From the NCBI GenBank assembly GCA_963921335.3, contig CAWUFC020000002.1, positions 1,674,001 to 1,738,000 on the forward strand: a DNA stretch of 64,000 nucleotides, given 5' to 3'. This stretch comes from CAWUFC02 sp963921335 (GTDB lineage Bacteria > Pseudomonadota > Gammaproteobacteria > Pseudomonadales > Halieaceae). Positions 1 through 9,004 of the stretch are shown one piece after another. The position numbers and the translations under genes are program-made. Within the stretch, counting starts at the first letter, position 1. The number at the start of each line of letters is the position of its first letter. The notes beneath the pieces were generated by a model. That model was not told the origin of the DNA, made no database searches, and was given only the letters and a program-made list of their open reading frames with translations.

Positions 1-464
1 CCGAGCGAGCGGTCTGGAAACAGCCGGCTTTGGCTCATCGGCGTAATCATGCCCTCGACATCCTGAACTTCCGCCACCGACACACGCACTGAATCATCAA
101 TGATCGACATGAATTCACTGCCATTCTCAGACAGCCTGTACACACCCACAGAATCCCAGGCGGCGCCCAATACCGGCAATTTGTAGGCCACCGCATGGGG
201 CAGCAATCCAATTTGTGAGGCAAATGGCCAGCGCCCCACATGCATCTGAGTACAGGCCTGACCGGGATAAACTGTTGCCTCACCGATGCGCGCGTCGCCG
301 CTGATGGCCAGGCGAAAGTCAAAGTCCCAACCCTTGGGTTCACCCCAGCCAGTAATCACCACGGCGACTTTGTCCGCGTTCTCATTCACAGGCGGGGTGT
401 TATCGGGGTAGCCACAGGCCAGCAATATCATCGCCAACGGCGCAAGAAACAAAGAACGGAACAT
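1..464 (-). CDS. Lipoprotein of unknown function (3' end cut off)
   Basis: About 154 residues are visible and the reading frame is still open at the left edge of the window. The protein begins with a short charged stretch, a hydrophobic run and a lipobox LLAC with Cys17, so it is predicted to be exported and lipid-anchored. I chose the ATG at 464 because AGGA lies five bases before it; another in-frame ATG lies two codons upstream at 470. The body shows no motif I recognise. The neighbouring gene at 518 is divergent, so the short AT-rich gap between them should hold promoters for both. Function unknown. Confidence 0.7.
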   Translation of the reverse strand, partial: MFRSLFLAPLAMILLACGYPDNTPPVNENADKVAVVITGWGEPKGWDFDFRLAISGDARIGEATVYPGQACTQMHVGRWPFASQIGLLPHAVAYKLPVLGAAWDSVGVYRLSENGSEFMSIIDDSVRVSVAEVQDVEGMITPMSQSRLFPDRSL

Positions 465-517
465 TTTCATCCTGGCGACTCGCATTCAAAAGATATATTG
501 TAATACTATTATGTCTT

Positions 518-1273
518 ATGCAGCTTATACAGCCCTACACACTCTTCGTCGGCAATGCCGCTGACTGGATCGCCGCCCTCGCTTTACTCTCCCTCATCAT
601 TCTGGGGATGAGCTATCTGCGAGCAGCGCGCGGACATGATTCACAGGTGTACCACCCACGTCTGTCCTGGTTACGCGCCGGCATCTACTTCAGTGCAGGT
701 CTGATCCTGAGCTGGAGCCTCGGAGTGACCCAGAGTTTACTGAGCCTGCCTCTGGTTACCGAACAACAGCTCACCAGCTGGCCCTGGCTGGCCTACACCC
801 TGTGCTACGCAGTAGTGCTTTGGATCGGTTACATGGTGATTTGGCCGAAAGGCACTTTTCAGGATGGCCGCGCCGCACATCCAGTAACCACTACCCTTTT
901 CGGCCTGGCCTGGGGCCTCTGTCATGCCCAGGTCTTCCTTTGCCTCTGGGCCATTGCGGAGCTAAGCGGACTAAACAGCTACTGGGTGGCCGCTATCACT
1001 TATCTGCTGCTGAGTGGTTACAACTTTGCCTTCCACCAGTTCTTCTGGGATGTTCAGGTGTCGCCGCCTCACAATATCGAAGCCTGGAACATGAAAAAGG
1101 TGCAGTACTGTCACAGCCCCAACCTTCTGCTGGGCTTTGTCTGGCTGGCCATTTGGGGCAACTTCGGCCTGTGGGTGTTATTCCAGACTTTCGCCCTCAC
1201 CGTCTCGGCACACAATATGCGCTTTCCGGCACCCGGTGACAGCTACCAGGGCCGAGCCGGAGAAATGCGCTAA
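518..1273 (+). CDS. Six-helix integral membrane protein, unknown function
   Basis: The 251-residue product has about six hydrophobic segments (roughly residues 17-34, 53-71, 88-109, 123-148, 153-172 and 202-229), so it should sit in the inner membrane. The loop between helices 5 and 6 contains a run of polar and aromatic residues with several His and Trp. I do not recognise the family. No convincing Shine-Dalgarno precedes the ATG. The gene converges on the quinone oxidoreductase gene, overlapping its stop by four bases. Confidence 0.65.
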   Translation: MQLIQPYTLFVGNAADWIAALALLSLIILGMSYLRAARGHDSQVYHPRLSWLRAGIYFSAGLILSWSLGVTQSLLSLPLVTEQQLTSWPWLAYTLCYAVVLWIGYMVIWPKGTFQDGRAAHPVTTTLFGLAWGLCHAQVFLCLWAIAELSGLNSYWVAAITYLLLSGYNFAFHQFFWDVQVSPPHNIEAWNMKKVQYCHSPNLLLGFVWLAIWGNFGLWVLFQTFALTVSAHNMRFPAPGDSYQGRAGEMR

Positions 1274-2241
1274 GGAATAATCAGGGTGCTGCCGGTGGTC
1301 TTGCGTGCCTCGAGGTCGATATGCGCCTGTTGAACATCCGCTAGCGCATAGCGTTGATTGATCTCAACTTTCACATCGCCCGCCAGCACGCGCTCAAACA
1401 CATCTGCCAGACTTTGGCGTAAGTCGTCAGTCTCAGCCACATAAGTCATCAGGGTTGGGCGAGTGATAAACAGGCTCCCTTTCGCGGTGAGGGTCTGCAG
1501 TTCAAGCGGCGGCGGTGAGCCAGAGGCATTGCCAAAGGACACCATTAAACCGTTCGGACGCAGGCAGTCGAGTGAGATATCGAAGGTGTCCTTGCCAACG
1601 CCGTCGTAGACCACTGGCACCATTGCGCCATCGGTAATTTCCCGGACCCGGGCCACCACGTCTTCCTCACGATAGTTGATAACGTGCTGATAACCGTGAC
1701 TGCGCGCCAGTTCAGCCTTCTCTGCGGAACCGACCGTACCAATAGCGGTGGCACCGATAGCATTGGCCCACTGACCAAATATCAGACCGACACCGCCCGC
1801 GGCGGCATGGAACAAACAGGTGTCGTCGGCCTGCAGAGGAAACGTACGTTGCAACAGGTACTCTGTGGTTGCGCCTTTCAGCGCCACCGCCGCAGCAGTA
1901 TCGAGATCAATGCCATCCGGCACCGGCACCAGGCGCGCGGCGGGCAAATTAATCGCCTCACTATAGGCACCGAAGCCGGCTGCACAGTACACCACACGAT
2001 CACCCACATTAAGATCGACACCTTCACCTACTTCGATGACGGTACCCGCCGCCTCCAGGCCAATGCCCGTGGGTAGCGGCAGGGGATAAAGGCCACTGCG
2101 ATGATACGTATCGATATAGTTCAGACCTATGGCTTCATTGCGCACCGTGACAAATCCTGCCTCGGGAGCACCCAACTCTACCTCTTCTAACTGCAGCACT
2201 TCCGGACCCCCGGTGTTGTGCAATCGAACCGCCAATACCAT
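1270..2241 (-). CDS. qor: NADPH:quinone oxidoreductase, MDR family (Qor-like)
   Basis: The 323-residue length and order of parts match zinc-free quinone oxidoreductases of the medium-chain dehydrogenase/reductase superfamily: an N-terminal GroES-like domain, then a Rossmann domain with the nucleotide-binding loop AAAGGVG at residues 146-152. It would reduce quinones or conjugated enones in the cytosol using NADPH. The zinc ligands of true alcohol dehydrogenases are absent. It is divergent from the CMD/AhpD-type gene at 2289 with only 47 bases between them, so the two may share control. The family call is secure; the exact substrate is not. Confidence 0.88.
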   Translation of the reverse strand: MVLAVRLHNTGGPEVLQLEEVELGAPEAGFVTVRNEAIGLNYIDTYHRSGLYPLPLPTGIGLEAAGTVIEVGEGVDLNVGDRVVYCAAGFGAYSEAINLPAARLVPVPDGIDLDTAAAVALKGATTEYLLQRTFPLQADDTCLFHAAAGGVGLIFGQWANAIGATAIGTVGSAEKAELARSHGYQHVINYREEDVVARVREITDGAMVPVVYDGVGKDTFDISLDCLRPNGLMVSFGNASGSPPPLELQTLTAKGSLFITRPTLMTYVAETDDLRQSLADVFERVLAGDVKVEINQRYALADVQQAHIDLEARKTTGSTLIIP

Positions 2242-2288
2242 AGTTTTTTACTCCCACAGACGTTAAGCTCATTGTAGCCAGCGTCAGA

Positions 2289-3506
2289 GTGAACCACATA
2301 GTGAGAGCTTTCGACTACAGCAATGCACCGCTACCCGTAAGAGCAGACCTGAAAGCCGCTTACCGCGAGTACTGGCATTCGCTAGCTCGCCCCGGCAGCT
2401 GGTGGACCGGTACCGAGCGCGTTGCCATCGCTGAAGAAGTCCGCAACGCGATTAGTTGCACGTATTGCGCCGAGCGCAAAATGGCATTATCGCCCTATAA
2501 CTTTCCCGGTGAACACAGCCACTCCGGCAACCTGCCCGAACATGTCTTCGATGCAGTGCATCGCGTAATCACCGACCAGAATCGCATTACCCAGGCCTTT
2601 GTAGACGACCTGGCTGAGCAGGGTTTGCGTCCAGAACAGTATGTCGAACTGGTCGGTATCGCGGTGACCACGTTCAGTATTGATGAGTTCAATCGCGCCC
2701 TGGGGCTGGAACCAGAACCCTTACCACAAGCCGAGCCTGGCGAACCCAGCAGCTACCGACCAAAACTGGCCAGTCACAAGACCGGCTTCGTTCCCATGCT
2801 GCCGGAGAACGGCGCGGTAGGAAATGAAGCCGACTTGTGGGGCAAAGTAACCGCCAATGTACTTAGAGCACTCAGCGCGGTGCCCGATGCGGTGCGGGGC
2901 TGGACTGCAGTGGCCGGTGCACAGTACCTGAGTATGCAGGGCATGGTTCAGTTTACTGGAGACCTCGGACGCTCCATAGATCGAATGCAGATGGAACTCG
3001 TGGCCGGTCGGGTATCGGCAATCAACGAGTGCTTTTACTGAACCAGCTCTCATGCCTCGATGCTCAGTTTGAGTGCCGACCTCTCTAACGCCAACGTTGA
3101 TCTGCATCTCATCAACGGCGAGCCCGCCGCGGATGGCGGCGGCATACCCTTTGGCAATGAACTGATGACATTTGCAGAATCGATTGCCACGCGAGACGAG
3201 GACGCACTCAACATGAGCCGACAGGCGCTATTGGATGTTGCAGGCCCCGAGGTCATGATCGATGCCGCCGCAGTTGCAGCCAATTTTCAACGCATGGTGC
3301 GTATTGCAGACAGCACCGGTGTTCCGCTGGATGAGCGAAATATGGGACTCAGCGCCGACGTGCGCGATGAACTTGACCTGCATCGCTTTGGTTCCGCGGG
3401 CAACAGCCGTGACACCCGCTGGCTCGATCGCATCAAGGGCCGGGTCATGCGGCCGCTGTTCAAACGTTTTGTGCAACGTATGGCGCGCGACATCAACGCC
3501 GGTTAA
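2289..3506 (+). CDS. Tandem CMD/AhpD-like redox protein, predicted selenoprotein (Sec251)
   Basis: A GTG-started frame runs 250 codons to a TGA at 3039-3041, then continues in the same frame for 154 more codons to a stop at 3504-3506, giving 405 residues if the TGA is read through. Two carboxymuconolactone decarboxylase/AhpD-type domains are visible. The first has CTYC at 57-60. The second has C248-F-Y-TGA-T-S-S-H255, the exact position where the family has the second Cys of its CxxCxxxH peroxidase/disulfide motif. The protein downstream of the TGA looks like normal family sequence, not decay. A hairpin fitting the bacterial SECIS pattern follows the TGA. I therefore read residue 251 as selenocysteine. 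Alternatives are a nonsense mutation or a base error from TGC/TGT. The ABC exporter gene follows after nine bases, suggesting one transcript. Role inferred: thiol-dependent peroxide or radical detoxification. Confidence 0.8.
3057..3079 (+). promoter_or_regulatory. Predicted bacterial SECIS hairpin after TGA 3039-3041
   Basis: In the mRNA, bases 3061-3066 pair with 3070-3075 (six pairs including two G-U), then one A-C mismatch, then 3057-3059 pair with 3077-3079. The apical loop is GUU at 3067-3069. Twenty-five bases separate the UGA from the loop. This fits the published bacterial SECIS description as I recall it: loop about 16-37 bases after UGA, a short stem, and a G among the first two loop bases. 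Confidence 0.65.
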
Positions 3507-3515
3507 GCTGTTTCT

Positions 3516-5321
3516 GTGCAACACGGAAACTTTGAAGCTGAGCCAGGCGCCAGCATAAACTGGCGCATTATCACCCACCTGCTGCCCTACCTCCGGGAAT
3601 CCTGGGGACGGATGATGCTCGCCCTCCTTTGCCTGTTGTTGGCCAAGGGGGCTATCCTGGTGATTCCCTTTTTACTCAAGCACCTGGTAGACGCGCTTGA
3701 AAGCGGCGACCTGCAAAGCCTGGCCACGCCTGTGTTGTTGGGATTGGTTCTGGCTTACGGCGCGGCCCGTTTCTCCAATGTGTTCTTTGGTGAACTCAGA
3801 GATACCATCTTCGGTCGCGTGACTGAGCGTGCCATGCGCCGCATTGGCCTGCAGGTCTTTCGCCACGTACACGCTCTGGACCTGGACTTTCACCTCAATC
3901 GCCGCACCGGCGGACTGGCCAGGGATATTGAGCGCGGCACCACCGGCATCAGTTTCCTGATGCGATTCTTTGTATTTAACATCGCGCCCACCCTGTTTGA
4001 GATCGCCATGGTCATTGGCATCCTGCTCTACAACTACGGCATTAGCTATGCACTGATCACGTTTGTATCCGTGTTCTGTTATGGCCTGTTCTCGCTGCGC
4101 GCGACCGAGTGGCGCACTCAGTTCGTGCGCGAGATGAACGAGGCTGACTCCTCCAGCAACACACGGGCGGTAGACAGCCTGATGAACTTTGAAACGGTGA
4201 AGTACTTCACCAACGAGGAGTTCGAGGCACAGCGCTACGACAAAGAGCTGGCCAACTGGGAAATGGCCCGGCGTAAAAATCGGCTATCACTTTTTGGCCT
4301 CAATGGCGGCCAGGCACTGATCATCGCAGTGTCGCAGACGGGCATGATCGGGCTTGCAGCCTGGCAGGTACGCGATGGCACCATCACACTGGGTGATTTC
4401 ATTCTGATCAACCAGTTCATGATTCAGTTGTTTATGCCGCTGGGTTTTCTCGGTTTCGTATTCCGTGAGATCAAGGGCTCCCTTGCCAACATCGAGAAGA
4501 TGTTTGAATTGATGGCGGTCAAGGCTCGGGTGGTAGAGCTGGACAACGCGCAGCCACTGCAAGCAGGGTCCGGCAAAATCGAATTTGAACAGGTCAGTTT
4601 CAGCTACCAGGCCGAGAGAAACATTCTGGATAGTGTCAGTTTCAATATCGAGCCCGGACAAAAAGTCGCAGTTGTGGGCGCCAGCGGCGCTGGCAAATCC
4701 ACTCTGGTGAAACTGCTGTTTCGTTTCTACGATCCGGCCAGCGGACGCGTGCTCATTGATGGCCAGGACATCAGGCAACTGACCATGCAGTCTCTGCGGG
4801 AAGTGATCGGTATTGTGCCGCAGGATACCGTACTGTTTAACGACAGCCTGTTTGAAAATGTTCGTTACGGTAATCCAGATGCCAGCGATGAGGCGGTTGA
4901 GGAAGCCATCAGGCTCGCACACCTGGATCGCTTTATCGAGCAGCTGCCGGAGGGTGCCAGCACGCGAGTTGGCGAAAGAGGCTTGAAGCTCTCCGGCGGT
5001 GAAAAACAGCGCGTTTCCATCGCCCGCACCATCCTCAAGCGCCCACCCATACTTGTCTTTGACGAGGCCACCTCCTCCCTGGACAGCAAATCGGAAAAGG
5101 CCATTCTTGAGGCCCTGCGTGAAATTTCAAGAGACCATACCAGTCTGGTTATCGCGCACCGTCTTTCCACGGTCATTGATGCTGACAAGATTCTGGTACT
5201 GAATCAGGGCCGCATCGTCGAGCAGGGCCAGCATGACGAGCTGCTGGCCGATGGCGGCGCCTATGCAGAGCTGTGGCAGGCACAACAGAAGCTGGAACAT
5301 GAGGAAGATCATTCACGTTGA
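3516..5321 (+). CDS. ABC exporter, Atm1/heavy-metal-tolerance type (fused permease-ATPase)
   Basis: This 601-residue half-transporter has an N-terminal six-helix membrane domain (to about residue 335) and a C-terminal ATPase. I see Walker A GASGAGKST at 388-396, the signature LSGGE at 493-497, Walker B ILVFDEAT at 513-520 and the H-loop His549 in IAHR. The membrane domain holds the FETVKYF...NE segment typical of mitochondrial Atm1 and bacterial homologues, which export glutathione-linked sulfur or metal species. The start is a GTG; no ATG lies in frame until well inside the first helix. It follows the predicted selenoprotein by nine bases and overlaps dinB, so the three probably form one operon with a redox or metal stress theme. 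Confidence 0.87.
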   Translation: MQHGNFEAEPGASINWRIITHLLPYLRESWGRMMLALLCLLLAKGAILVIPFLLKHLVDALESGDLQSLATPVLLGLVLAYGAARFSNVFFGELRDTIFGRVTERAMRRIGLQVFRHVHALDLDFHLNRRTGGLARDIERGTTGISFLMRFFVFNIAPTLFEIAMVIGILLYNYGISYALITFVSVFCYGLFSLRATEWRTQFVREMNEADSSSNTRAVDSLMNFETVKYFTNEEFEAQRYDKELANWEMARRKNRLSLFGLNGGQALIIAVSQTGMIGLAAWQVRDGTITLGDFILINQFMIQLFMPLGFLGFVFREIKGSLANIEKMFELMAVKARVVELDNAQPLQAGSGKIEFEQVSFSYQAERNILDSVSFNIEPGQKVAVVGASGAGKSTLVKLLFRFYDPASGRVLIDGQDIRQLTMQSLREVIGIVPQDTVLFNDSLFENVRYGNPDASDEAVEEAIRLAHLDRFIEQLPEGASTRVGERGLKLSGGEKQRVSIARTILKRPPILVFDEATSSLDSKSEKAILEALREISRDHTSLVIAHRLSTVIDADKILVLNQGRIVEQGQHDELLADGGAYAELWQAQQKLEHEEDHSR

Positions 5322-6375
5322 TGCAGACTCGTTCTACGCCTCTGTGGAGATGCGGGAACGACCGGAGTTACGGGACATACCCATGGCAGTGGGCGGCAGC
5401 TCGCAACGCCGTGGTGTGATTGCCACCAGCAATTACGAAGCCCGTAAGTTCGGCGTTCGCTCCGCCATGTCATCTGCCAGAGCCATGCAATTGTGCCCGC
5501 AATTGGTGATAGTGCCCGCCCGGTTCGAACTCTACCGGGAAGTATCTGCCCAGTTTCACGAGATTTTTCACGATTACACCGAGCTTGTTGAGCCCCTGTC
5601 GCTGGACGAGGCCTACCTGGACGTCTCGGAATGCCAGAGATGCCAGGGCAGCGCAACGCTGATTGCCAACGAGATTCGTGATCGCATCCGCGAACTCGGA
5701 GTCACTGCTTCTGCAGGTGTGGCGCCCAACAAATTCCTCGCCAAAGTCGCCAGCGACTGGAACAAACCCGACGGCACCTTTACCGTGGCGCCAGAGCAGA
5801 TTGCAGACTTTGTGCGAGAGTTGCCTGTATCCAAAATCAATGGTGTCGGCAAAGTCACCACTGAAAAGCTGCGCAAGCTGGGCATTGTGACCTGCGGTAA
5901 CCTACAACAGGTGAGTGTGGATATCCTCGCCAAACGTTTTGGCAAATACGGACCACGCCTGGCAGAGCTGGCCCAGGGCATCGACCACCGCGAAGTAAAA
6001 ACCAGCCGCACCCGCAAATCCATCAGTGTTGAGCGCACCTACAGCGAGGGTCTATCCGAATTGCCAGACATTCGGGCCGCCATACCAAGATTGCTCGAAG
6101 AGCTGGCTCATCGCTTTGGCAAAATCGACGACAAATACAGACCCAGCGCGCGCTTCGTCAAAGTAAAGTTTCATAACTTTCGCCAAACCACGCTGGAGGA
6201 AGCCATGCCCGGCAGTGGGCGCAACTGGAATTCCCTGGCAGATTTTGAGCGTCTGATGAGTGAGGCCTGGGAGCGCGGCGGGCAACCGGTAAGACTGCTG
6301 GGAGCAGGACTGCGCCTCAAGCCAATTGAGGAAGGAGTGGCCGAGATTGAGCAAATGGGGCTATGGGATGACTGA
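5299..6375 (+). CDS. dinB: DNA polymerase IV (Y-family translesion polymerase)
   Basis: The product from the ATG at 5299 is 358 residues, the usual Pol IV length. The N-terminal HVDADSFYASVE segment places the first catalytic Asp at residue 8, and SLDEAYLDV supplies Asp103-Glu104. The little-finger region follows to the C-terminus, but the clamp-binding motif is not obvious to me. It replicates across damaged bases in the cytosol. The start lies inside the last 23 bases of the ABC exporter gene, so translation is probably coupled. I see no LexA-type operator directly upstream, so control would come from the operon promoter. Confidence 0.93.
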   Translation: MRKIIHVDADSFYASVEMRERPELRDIPMAVGGSSQRRGVIATSNYEARKFGVRSAMSSARAMQLCPQLVIVPARFELYREVSAQFHEIFHDYTELVEPLSLDEAYLDVSECQRCQGSATLIANEIRDRIRELGVTASAGVAPNKFLAKVASDWNKPDGTFTVAPEQIADFVRELPVSKINGVGKVTTEKLRKLGIVTCGNLQQVSVDILAKRFGKYGPRLAELAQGIDHREVKTSRTRKSISVERTYSEGLSELPDIRAAIPRLLEELAHRFGKIDDKYRPSARFVKVKFHNFRQTTLEEAMPGSGRNWNSLADFERLMSEAWERGGQPVRLLGAGLRLKPIEEGVAEIEQMGLWDD

Positions 6376-6445
6376 TATCGCTCACTGGTGCATTTTTTGT
6401 GCTCAGGTATAGTGCGAGTCTTCCCTGCACGAACTGGAGCTACCT

Positions 6446-7858
6446 ATGCAGCAGTTAACTGGTCTGGACGCATCGTTTCTCTATCTTGAGACCCGCAATG
6501 CGCCCATGCATATCTCTGGGCTGAGTATCTACGACCAATCCACCGCACCCGGCGGCAAAGTCCGCTTCAAAGAGATCGTGGCCAATCTTGCTGAGCGTGT
6601 GCGCGGCATGCCGCCCATGACCCGCAAGCTCGTTGAGGTGCCTCTGAACCTGGACCACCCCTACTGGGTGTCTGATGGTCACTTCGATCCTGAATTCCAT
6701 ATCCGGCACATGGCATTGCCCAAGCCAGGCGACTGGCGCCAACTATGCATTCTGATCTCACGCCTGCATGCCCGTCCTTTGGATCGTAATCACCCGCTCT
6801 GGGAAGCCTATGTGATTGAAGGCCTGGACAAGGTAGAAGGTTGCCCCAAGGGCAGCTTCGCCATCTTTACCAAAACCCATCACGCGGCCATTGATGGCAC
6901 CTCGGGCATGGAGATGACCGCCGCCATGCACGACCTGTCGCCAGAATACAGAGACGCAAGACCAGCACCGGTGATTGAAGTTGCCGAGAAACCCAGCCGC
7001 GCCGAACTGGTTCTGCGCGCCCAGTTGAATAACATCCGCAAGCCTTTCAATTTTTTATCCGTGGCACGCAACACGGTGCCGGGTATTGCCAAGGCCTATA
7101 TGGCACAGCGTCGGGGAGAACTGCAAAAAACACCGGAAGTGCCACGCACGCGTTTTAACGGGAAAGTGTCACCGCATCGAGTCTTCAACGCGATCAGTTA
7201 CGACCTGGACGAAGTCAAAAGCATTAAGAATGCGTTGAACGGCCCCACGATCAATGATGTAGCGCTCACGATTTGCGGTGGTGCTTTGCGCAAATACCTG
7301 TCTCACTACAATGAACTTCCAGAACAATCGCTGGCGGCGATGGCGCCTGTCAACGTGCGCTCTGATAAGGACACCACCGGCGGCAATATTGTGTCGACAC
7401 TGACTGTACAGTTGCGCTCTGACATTGAGGATCCAGTGGAGCGCCTGCAGGCTGTACACGAAGGCACCCGTGGCGCCAAAGAACTGCAAAACGCCATCGG
7501 CGCGAAGGCAATGACAGACTACACCCAGTTTATTCCAGCCACGCTGACGGCACAGGCGGCCCGTCTGGCCAGCGACTGGGGCCTGATTAACCGCATGAAA
7601 CCTACCTTTAACTGTGTCATCACCAATGTCCCAGGTCCGGCTCATCCTCTGTTCAATACCGGCTGCAAGATGGTGGCAAACTTTGGCACAGGCCCCGTGC
7701 AGGACGGCCTTGGCCTGTTCCACGTAATCAGCAGCTATATGGGGCAGTTCACGATTTCGGCAACCTCCTGCCGCGAGTTAATGCCCGACCCCGACTTTTA
7801 TCGCGAATGCCTGCAGGAGAGTTTTGACGAATTGCTGGCGGGGACACAAGCTCTTTAA
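6446..7858 (+). CDS. Wax ester synthase/diacylglycerol acyltransferase (WS/DGAT)
   Basis: The 470-residue protein carries the acyltransferase motif HHAAIDG at 145-151, an HxxxD-type active site, near the end of its first half, and the family segment NVPGP in the C-terminal half. WS/DGAT enzymes join fatty acyl-CoA to fatty alcohols or diacylglycerol to make storage lipids at the inner face of the membrane. A GGAG lies six bases before the ATG and TATAGT about 40 bases upstream could be a -10 element, so it likely has its own promoter. Storage lipid synthesis fits the thiolases and isocitrate lyase elsewhere in the window. Confidence 0.9.
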   Translation: MQQLTGLDASFLYLETRNAPMHISGLSIYDQSTAPGGKVRFKEIVANLAERVRGMPPMTRKLVEVPLNLDHPYWVSDGHFDPEFHIRHMALPKPGDWRQLCILISRLHARPLDRNHPLWEAYVIEGLDKVEGCPKGSFAIFTKTHHAAIDGTSGMEMTAAMHDLSPEYRDARPAPVIEVAEKPSRAELVLRAQLNNIRKPFNFLSVARNTVPGIAKAYMAQRRGELQKTPEVPRTRFNGKVSPHRVFNAISYDLDEVKSIKNALNGPTINDVALTICGGALRKYLSHYNELPEQSLAAMAPVNVRSDKDTTGGNIVSTLTVQLRSDIEDPVERLQAVHEGTRGAKELQNAIGAKAMTDYTQFIPATLTAQAARLASDWGLINRMKPTFNCVITNVPGPAHPLFNTGCKMVANFGTGPVQDGLGLFHVISSYMGQFTISATSCRELMPDPDFYRECLQESFDELLAGTQAL

Positions 7859-7921
7859 GAAGGGCTGTGCCCTTGCGTGCAAGCATGTCGGCGAGCAATA
7901 AAGCCGCGGCTGAGGAGTTGA

Positions 7922-8008
7922 GCCGCTTGCGAGCTAACGGCGAGGACTGGCCGAGTCCAGAAAATCGCATCGCGATTTTTGTCGAGTTCCGCAGCCGCCG
8001 CAAGCGGC
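7922..8008. other. Structured intergenic element (three nested/adjacent stems)
   Basis: Inside the 259-base gap between the WS/DGAT gene and the next minus-strand gene, bases 7922-7931 pair perfectly over ten positions with 7999-8008. Within that outer stem are two local hairpins: GGACT/AGTCC at 7944-7948 and 7954-7958, and an eight-base perfect stem at 7961-7968 with 7972-7979 followed by T, which looks like a terminator for the plus strand. Imperfect direct repeats of the form GCCGCxGCTTTw (read on the minus strand) flank it near 7890-7913 and 8035-8060. It could be a REP-type repeat or a small structured RNA. I see no convincing protein in the gap. Confidence 0.45.
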
Positions 8009-8073
8009 GAAAATCCTGCGACCGCTCGAAGACATGACTTGCTGGCAAAAGCAGCGGCATGATTAAAGTGCAT

Positions 8074-8101
8074 AAAAAAGCCCGGCATTGCCGGGCTTTG
8101 T
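8074..8101. terminator. Bidirectional intrinsic terminator
   Basis: A seven-pair GC stem (8080-8086 with 8090-8096, loop ATT) is flanked by A-run and T-run arms (AAAAAA before, TTT after), so it can end transcription from both sides. It lies between the convergent WS/DGAT gene and the gene at 8118-8861; the longer U-tract belongs to the minus-strand reading. Confidence 0.85.
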
Positions 8102-8117
8102 CGTTCTGGCTGCTGGA

Positions 8118-8861
8118 CTACTCGCCAGTCGCAGGCGCCACAGCCTGAATCGGCGGCAGGCCGGCATCGGCGCGCTGCTCGTCCATGCCTTCACGCAACA
8201 GACCCGCCCACTTGCGGAACAGGCGCTTGGCGTCAGCTCGGTTGGTCACGCTGTTGGAGAAACGGGCGTAACCGTAATCCTGCATTTTGCGGCGATCAAT
8301 GACACGGGCCAGAATTTCACCGGTGACCGAGTCATACATTTCCAGGAACAAAGTCGCTGCACCAGCGGAGGCCACATACTGCTCAATGCGACCAGGATAG
8401 TTAATATCAGGTGCAGTGATGTAGAGGTCGATCAACGCGGGGCGCAGCACCATCACGTCGTAGTCTGCTTCGTCGACAAACTGGTAGCCACCGCGGTCAT
8501 CCAGCTCCTCTTTGAATGTCTCATTCAGCAACTCACCGGCCTCGGTGCGAATACGTTCTACGTCACGCTTGGGAATGCGGCGACCAGCCACTTTGGTGTC
8601 ACGCTCCCAGTTCTTTTTGAACGCCACGTAGGAATCCAACATTTTGAAACGCTTGTAGACACTGAAATCTGCATCAGGCTTGGCGTACAAAATGGCAACT
8701 TCGCGCTGGTCGGTATCAAGATGCAGGCCATCGTGGCTGATCTCGGGGGGCTCATCGGTCACCACCGGCTGGCTCACTATAAAAGCGATGGCCATGGCCG
8801 AAAGTAATAGAACCAGAATTTTCTTCCAGGACAGAAACTCTGCTGTTTTTACGTTGTTCAT
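8118..8861 (-). CDS. Membrane-anchored or exported protein resembling DUF3313, unknown function
   Basis: From the ATG at 8861 (GGAG six bases upstream) the product is 247 residues. A basic N-terminus and one hydrophobic segment at about residues 13-32 suggest a signal anchor or signal peptide; there is no lipobox Cys. The rest is soluble, with an acidic/aromatic pattern (KRFKMLDSYVAF, then a YDVMVLRPALIDLY strand) reminiscent of the DUF3313 envelope proteins. I cannot give a function. It is divergent from the transglycosylase gene across 143 bases. Confidence 0.6.
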   Translation of the reverse strand: MNNVKTAEFLSWKKILVLLLSAMAIAFIVSQPVVTDEPPEISHDGLHLDTDQREVAILYAKPDADFSVYKRFKMLDSYVAFKKNWERDTKVAGRRIPKRDVERIRTEAGELLNETFKEELDDRGGYQFVDEADYDVMVLRPALIDLYITAPDINYPGRIEQYVASAGAATLFLEMYDSVTGEILARVIDRRKMQDYGYARFSNSVTNRADAKRLFRKWAGLLREGMDEQRADAGLPPIQAVAPATGE

Positions 8862-9004
8862 TGGGTGCTCCGTCAAATTTCAAGCTCGCTTACACTATAG
8901 TAGACCTCTGGGAATGCCAAGGGTTTCAGGGTAAGCACTTCACGCAGTAGGATAGTCTCATCTTGTTAGACAACAGAATATCAAAAAAACGCCAAATTGC
9001 AGTT

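Noticed and set aside
240..503. Plus-strand frame of 87 codons at the left edge
   Set aside because: It lies opposite a lipoprotein gene with a clear lipobox and ribosome site; its own sequence has no family look.
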